Assembly (NCBI RefSeq): GCF_016907915.1
Contig: NZ_JAFBCW010000010.1
Span: 25,918-89,917, forward strand
Length of the DNA: 64,000 nucleotides
From: Desulforadius tongensis
Lineage (GTDB): Bacteria > Bacillota > Desulfotomaculia > Desulfotomaculales > Desulfohalotomaculaceae
Reading direction: 5' to 3'
Part shown: piece by piece, positions 62,238 through 64,000 of the stretch
Position numbering within the stretch: the first letter of the stretch is position 1
How the letters are laid out: every line of letters starts with the position of its first letter
Program-made: the position numbers and the translations under genes
Notes under the pieces: model-generated
The model's input: the letters and a program-made list of their open reading frames with translations, nothing else
What the model was told of the DNA's origin: nothing
Databases searched by the model: none

Positions 62238-62350
62238 CTACAACACTCCCAACATTTAAATTAAGTATATTATATTAGAGTTTTTGTCGAAATGAAACAA
62301 GCCCTTTGTTAAATATTAAACTGCTGACACCGGCCCGGTGGGCGGGATAA

Positions 62351-62390
62351 TTTAGAAGGAATTAGAAGGAATCAGAAGAAATTAGAAAGA
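62351..62390. repeat. Four-copy 10-bp tandem repeat
   Basis: Four consecutive 10-mers TTTAGAAGGA, ATTAGAAGGA, ATCAGAAGAA and ATTAGAAAGA follow each other without gaps, one helical turn apart. It lies in the non-coding stretch 62238-62520. Confidence 0.75.
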
Positions 62391-62520
62391 AGACATTACT
62401 GCGGCTGTGAGCATTTTTTATCAAGATTGCTGAAAATTTAGCAGCAGATTTAAATTGGCCCAGCAGTATAACTTTTTTCAGGGGGATTGAAAAAGAACGG
62501 ATGGGGGTTTATATGGGAGA

Positions 62521-62592
62521 ATGAAAAAAGTAAAGTTACTGGCATTGATTGCTGCCCTAATGGTGCTGCTTTTAACCGGCTGCACCAGGTGA
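62521..62592 (+). pseudogene. Truncated lipoprotein signal (23 residues), likely an efflux periplasmic adaptor remnant
   Basis: ATG 62521 opens a frame of 23 codons encoding a lipoprotein signal, MKKVKLLALIAALMVLLLTG followed by CTR and TGA, after GGGAG. A lipobox (LLTGC) then stops abruptly where the MFS-like sequence starts in another frame. The adaptor (EmrA/HlyD) lipoprotein genes of Firmicutes normally precede EmrB-type exporters, so this looks like the start of one whose body was lost. Confidence 0.6.
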
Positions 62593-63568
62593 TATTTAGT
62601 GCCGCAGCTTGCTTTTCCCTGCTGCTGGCCCTAAGTGAGGGACAGGACAGGGGCTGGACATCCCAGTATATTGTCACTTTATTTTTACTTTCCGGTTTTA
62701 CCATGATCTGTTTTGTGATGTGGGAGCTGTCAGTACCCAACCCGCTAATTGATATCCGGTTGTTAAAAAACCCGGTATTAGTGGCCAGTTTAACAGCCAC
62801 CTGTATTTCTACCATTGCGTTATTTTCAGTGGTTTTTTTAATTCCCATCTATGCTCAGAATATGCTGGGCTTCACACCAATGGAAACAGGTTTAATGATG
62901 ATGCCCATGGCCCTGGTAACGGGTTTTATGATGCCCATCAGCGGTAAAATTTTTGATAAATTCGGGGCTTTCGGCCTGTGCTTTTGCGGCATGGCGCTGG
63001 TAACGGTTATAACTTATCATTTACATAACTTGAGTTTGGATACCGATTACCGCTACCTGCAGATTATTTTGTCCGTCAGGGCCGTGGGGTTGGGGTTGGC
63101 CACCATGCCGTTGACCACCGCCGGCATGAACACCGTGCCCAGGATGCTGGTGGGCAGGGCCACCGCCCTGAACAATACCGTGAGGCAGGTATCTGCTTCC
63201 ATGGGTATTGCTTATTTGACCTATGTGATGCTGCAAAGGCAGGCTTACCATACCGCGGTGTTAAGTGAAAATGTTACCTTAAGCTCACCGGTGACCGGAA
63301 TGATGGTGGCCCAAATGCAGGGCTGCCTGGCCGGCCGCGCCTGGTGGGAAACGCTGCAGAGCAGGGGGCCATTGAAATACTAACCGGCCTGGTTGCCCGG
63401 CAGTCGTTTATGAATGCCCTGGACGATACCTTTGTTGTCAGCGCAATTATAATTTCCTTTGTTCTTCCGCTGACCTTTATGCTCAGCAAAAAGCGGGTGG
63501 AGAAGGAAAGGCAGAGACAGGAACAATTATACGTGCCAAGGCAGCAGCCGCTGCGGCACCACCGGTGA
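62586..63568 (+). pseudogene. Decayed EmrB/QacA-type (DHA2) multidrug exporter, C-terminal half
   Basis: From CAG 62586 the frame encodes DHA2 family sequence (FSAAACFSLLLALSEGQD, then LIPIYAQNMLGFTPMETGLMMMP and TALNNTVRQVSASMGIAYL), about TM7 to TM13 of a 14-TM exporter, without any N-terminal half. The frame ends at 63383, but homology continues in another frame from 63344 (GNAAEQGAIEILTGLVARQS, FMNALDDTFVVSA) to 63568. So there is both a large deletion and a frameshift near 63330-63345. Not functional. Confidence 0.78.
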
Positions 63569-63580
63569 ACAGAAAGCAGG

Positions 63581-63910
63581 TCAGTTGTTTTGGGTTTGCC
63601 TTTTCTTTACTTCAGCCCAGATGAGAATGAGTAAAGGCAGAATTACCTGGAAGGGTAAAGCATACCAGGGCCATACTTTAACAGACCACTGCACCATTTC
63701 CGCAACGTCTTCATACACCAGGTAAGTAAAATTGGCCGTCAGCAGAGCTACGGAGGTTACTATTGAACGGTAATTTGGGAAATTAAATATTTTGGCTAAA
63801 CCATTGGCGGCGGCCAATAAACACAAACCGGCCTTTATAAACCCGCCCACCACAAAGACAACACCGGGCGCTATTTCCAGCCGCTGTAAAAAGTCGCCGA
63901 TATTAATTGT
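63581..63910 (-). pseudogene. GerAB-type spore germination permease, C-terminal fragment
   Basis: On the minus strand the frame encodes TINIGDFLQRLEIAPGVVF, then VVGGFIKAGLCLLAAANGLAKIF and three further hydrophobic segments ending WAEVKKR. This matches the last 110 or so residues of GerAB endospore germination permeases. Upstream (rightward) homology stops at about 63910 and an in-frame TAG occurs at 63961-63959, so the gene is interrupted there. Confidence 0.65.
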
Positions 63911-64000
63911 TTGCCTGGCATGTCTGCCGAGCCGATGGGTTGAAAGAAACCCTGTCGCCTAACCAGCGGGAAGACAACCTGTAAGCAAGGGCGTCACTGG
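63911..64000 (+). mobile_element. Possible group II intron sequence at the window edge
   Basis: The last 90 bases interrupt gerAB and have RNA-like structure: GGGTT-GAAAG-AACCC hairpin (63936-63953), TGTCGC/GCG with GACA (63953-63977), and the string CCTAACCAGCGGGAAGACA. This resembles, from memory, the segment upstream of the reverse transcriptase ORF in bacterial group II introns. No GUGYG 5' end is visible at the junction, so it may be truncated or another element. The rest lies outside the window. Confidence 0.35.

Noticed and set aside
62590..62592. TGA as second selenocysteine codon
   Set aside because: No SECIS-like hairpin follows, and the downstream sequence is in a different frame and family.
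1..64000. CRISPR arrays, tRNA or rRNA genes
   Set aside because: No spaced repeat array and no cloverleaf or rRNA signature sequences were recognised on reading both strands.

Overview
The window is about 64 kb of a chromosome from an anaerobic, spore-forming Firmicute, most likely of the Desulfotomaculum/Pelotomaculum (Peptococcaceae) type. This rests on gene content and not on a search: ferredoxin-linked oxidoreductases, a tungsten-type aldehyde oxidoreductase, a selenocysteine formate dehydrogenase with NuoE/NuoF-like partners, an HdrD/DsrK-like iron-sulfur protein, a small sirohaem reductase, a T-box leader, sporulation genes (ytxC, a gerAB remnant) and the Bacillus-like order thrS-infC-rpmI-rplT-rRNA methyltransferase-pheST-zapA-polX-mutS2.

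Layout. 1-2756: a four-gene FAD/Fe-S amino-acid or amine dehydrogenase, its first gene cut by the window edge. 2899-5685: four-cluster ferredoxin, AOR and a MoaD/ThiS-like protein. 5966-8717: 2-oxoacid:ferredoxin oxidoreductase korDABC. 8812-12772: HEAT-repeat protein, K+ channel subunit TrkH/KtrB and thioredoxin reductase. 12913-15499: an apparently LexA-controlled operon of an SMC-like ATPase and a HEAT/winged-helix protein. 15628-19601: unknown protein, cyclopropane fatty acid synthase, sucCD. 19726-25516: duplicated sigma-H-like promoter region, pdxST, then a tryptophan catabolism block (YheO-type regulator, tnaA, NSS transporter, ridA). 25654-30191: membrane protein, small sirohaem reductase, metallo-hydrolase, methyl-accepting protein, an apparently orphan molybdenum/tungsten cofactor riboswitch, LCP protein. 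30348-33507: cobalamin riboswitch and btuCDF. 33568-34803: HdrD-like protein. 35190-54982: ytxC and the translation/cell division/DNA repair block. 55043-56225: CBS-GGDEF operon behind a sigma-H-like promoter. 56528-61549: formate dehydrogenase operon. 61695-64000: phosphodiesterase, then a decayed region with a deleted emrAB-type efflux locus, a truncated gerAB and a structured sequence resembling a group II intron.

How the genes work together. Several modules exchange electrons through ferredoxin: KorDABC oxidises (or forms) 2-oxoacids such as 2-oxoglutarate, SucCD couples the resulting acyl-CoA to ATP/GTP, AOR interconverts aldehydes and acids, and the Fdh-NuoEF-like complex links formate to NAD(P) and probably ferredoxin. 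AOR and Fdh need a pyranopterin metal cofactor, which the riboswitch at 28822 would sense. Tryptophanase needs PLP (pdxST next door) and releases 2-aminoacrylate, which RidA detoxifies, so 19993-25516 reads as a coherent PLP/tryptophan unit.

The strongest observations are the in-frame UGA in fdhA with a hairpin spaced like that of E. coli fdhF, the AUU start codon of infC, the paired LexA-like boxes before the ATPase operon, a Zur-box-like operator at an isolated znuA-like gene, a yqzL-type small gene before pheS, the gene-less Moco/Tuco-type riboswitch, and the collapsed right end. No tRNA, rRNA or CRISPR array was recognised.
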